In this document: positions 63,045 to 64,000 of the stretch, in pieces | Layout of the letters: the number at the start of each line of letters is the position of its first letter | Position numbering within the stretch: the stretch's first letter is position 1 | NCBI GenBank assembly: GCA_963693305.1 | Contig: OY855912.1 | Span: 30,767,277 to 30,831,276, forward strand | Direction: 5' to 3' | Length of the DNA: 64,000 bases | From: Meandrina meandrites | Taxonomy: Eukaryota; Cnidaria; Anthozoa; Scleractinia; Meandrinidae | The notes under the pieces: model-generated | What the model saw: only the letters and a program-made list of their open reading frames with translations | What the model was told of the DNA's origin: nothing | Database searches by the model: none | Program-made: the position numbers and the translations under genes

Positions 63045-64000
63045 GTAAGTTAGTTTTTTATTATTGGTTTTTATTTTTTTAATTTTGTTACTTTCTCTCA
63101 GAATTAGTGGAGCAGAGATAGCAGTGGTGAGAGCGCTCGCCTCCAACCAATGTGGCCAATGTGATTCCCAGACCCGGCGTCATACGTGGGTCGAGTTTGT
63201 TGTGGGTTCTCGTCCCTGCTCCCAGGGTTTTTCTCCAGGTTTTCTGGTTTCCTTTCTTCCCAAAAGCCATGCAACACTTCTAAATTCCAATACGATCGGG
63301 AATCCGAGGGCCACAGGTTTGTCAATCGCAAGCTAGATTGTTACGTGCAACCCTCGTTAATCGAAGTCGATTTCGATTTCGAAACTTTTTAGACACAAGT
63401 GAATTACTGTCCATGGTAGCATGTCAATTCGGTGCCGTACTTTTTATGGGAAGTGCTTTACATTCTGGGAACAGCCAAAGTGATGACAGGCAACTGAATC
63501 CAGTTTTTCTCATATCTTCCCTAAATACTTAGTGATATGACGAAACTAACCCATTTTGAGAAAAGTAGATTTTATTGTTTAAAGTAATTAGGGTTGAGGT
63601 TGTCTTAAAAAATGGCGTCGCAAAGGCTGCTACGTTGAATTTATTTTATTTTAGCAGTGTGCACAGACCTTTTCAAGATCTAAAATGCTTTTTAAAAAAC
63701 ATTGCAGATACAGTGTGGTAATCAGAACAGACATGATTCTCTGCGGGAATCTCCTGGCAAATAAAATTCTATTGGCCATACAACTTGATTAAAAGCGTTA
63801 CGAAAACAACAATCTGAAAAGACACGATTTATAAGAAATGAGAAAAACAGCTACAAATTAATGGAAAAATCTGTTTACACAGATCGCAAATCAATTTCGT
63901 AAAAAACTAAAACATTGATGCAATTGCGATCAGGAGAAATCGGTTTTATATTTAAAGAAGGCTTTGTAGATTATAGTTGTCATTGCGTAAACCTTTCTTA
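63045..64000 (+). other. Probable intron 1 of the partial gene; contains a SINE
   Basis: AT-rich with a SINE at about 63105-63330. No other coding sequence is supported up to the window edge. Confidence 0.5.
63105..63330 (+). repeat. tRNA-derived SINE (family 1)
   Basis: GTGGTGAGAGCGCTCGCCTC (A-box region) and GTGATTCCCAGACCCGGCG (decayed B box), then TTGTGGGTTCTCGTCC, TTTTTCTCCAGGTTTTCTGG, and tail TTCCAATACGATCGGGAATC. Confidence 0.75.

Overview
The window looks like cnidarian, probably stony-coral or sea-anemone, nuclear DNA. Evidence: AT-rich sequence, spliced genes with GT-AG introns (one GC-AG), tRNA-derived SINEs, many fold-back elements, a Roc-COR/death-domain gene, SEA-domain and mucin-like membrane proteins, and a complete Polinton/Maverick. 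No species can be named from sequence alone.

Layout. (1) 785-2422: the last three exons of a truncated tandem copy of a Roc-COR/death-domain gene. (2) 2423-9278: intergenic DNA with fold-back elements, dispersed repeats and an orphan signal-peptide exon (7468-7510). (3) 9279-16318: a seven-exon gene encoding two C2H2-like fingers, ankyrin repeats, a Roc GTPase, COR-like sequence and a death domain, 1118 aa by my splice model. Its downstream DNA (to about 19258) repeats the DNA downstream of the truncated copy (to about 8069). (4) 19512-35651: a complete 16.1 kb Polinton (adintovirus-like) with 250 bp terminal inverted repeats and a TCACC/TTCACC target-site duplication. It encodes protein-primed PolB, integrase, adenain-like protease, FtsK/HerA packaging ATPase, double jelly-roll major capsid protein, a penton-type minor capsid protein, a parvovirus-type PLA2 protein, a two-helix membrane protein, several small or basic proteins, and a collagen-like protein resembling a phage fibre. 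(5) 36979-46826: exons 2-8 of a plus-strand SEA/transmembrane gene. Its most plausible exon 1 is at 18592-18634, which would put the Polinton inside intron 1. Intron 5 holds a 91 bp minisatellite. (6) 53567-48970, minus strand: a gene with three near-identical 657 bp repeats, each encoding two SEA-like domains, then a TM and a cytoplasmic tail. (7) 55784-59146, plus strand: a mucin-like membrane protein with about 37 ten-residue repeats. (8) 62978-63044: the signal-peptide exon of a further gene that leaves the window.

How the parts relate. The host genes in 36-64 kb share one plan: a phase-1 signal-peptide exon, one large ectodomain-plus-TM exon ending in phase 0, and tail exon(s). They look like a local family of single-pass surface proteins with SEA or mucin ectodomains. 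The Polinton carries a full replication, integration and virion-morphogenesis set, mostly open reading frames without stops, so it may be a recent insertion of a virus-like element. Its least expected parts are the collagen/phage-fibre protein, the PLA2 protein with a shared Cys module, palindromic TIRs, a recurring 17 nt palindrome, and a TATATA-like motif only a few bases ahead of most ATGs.
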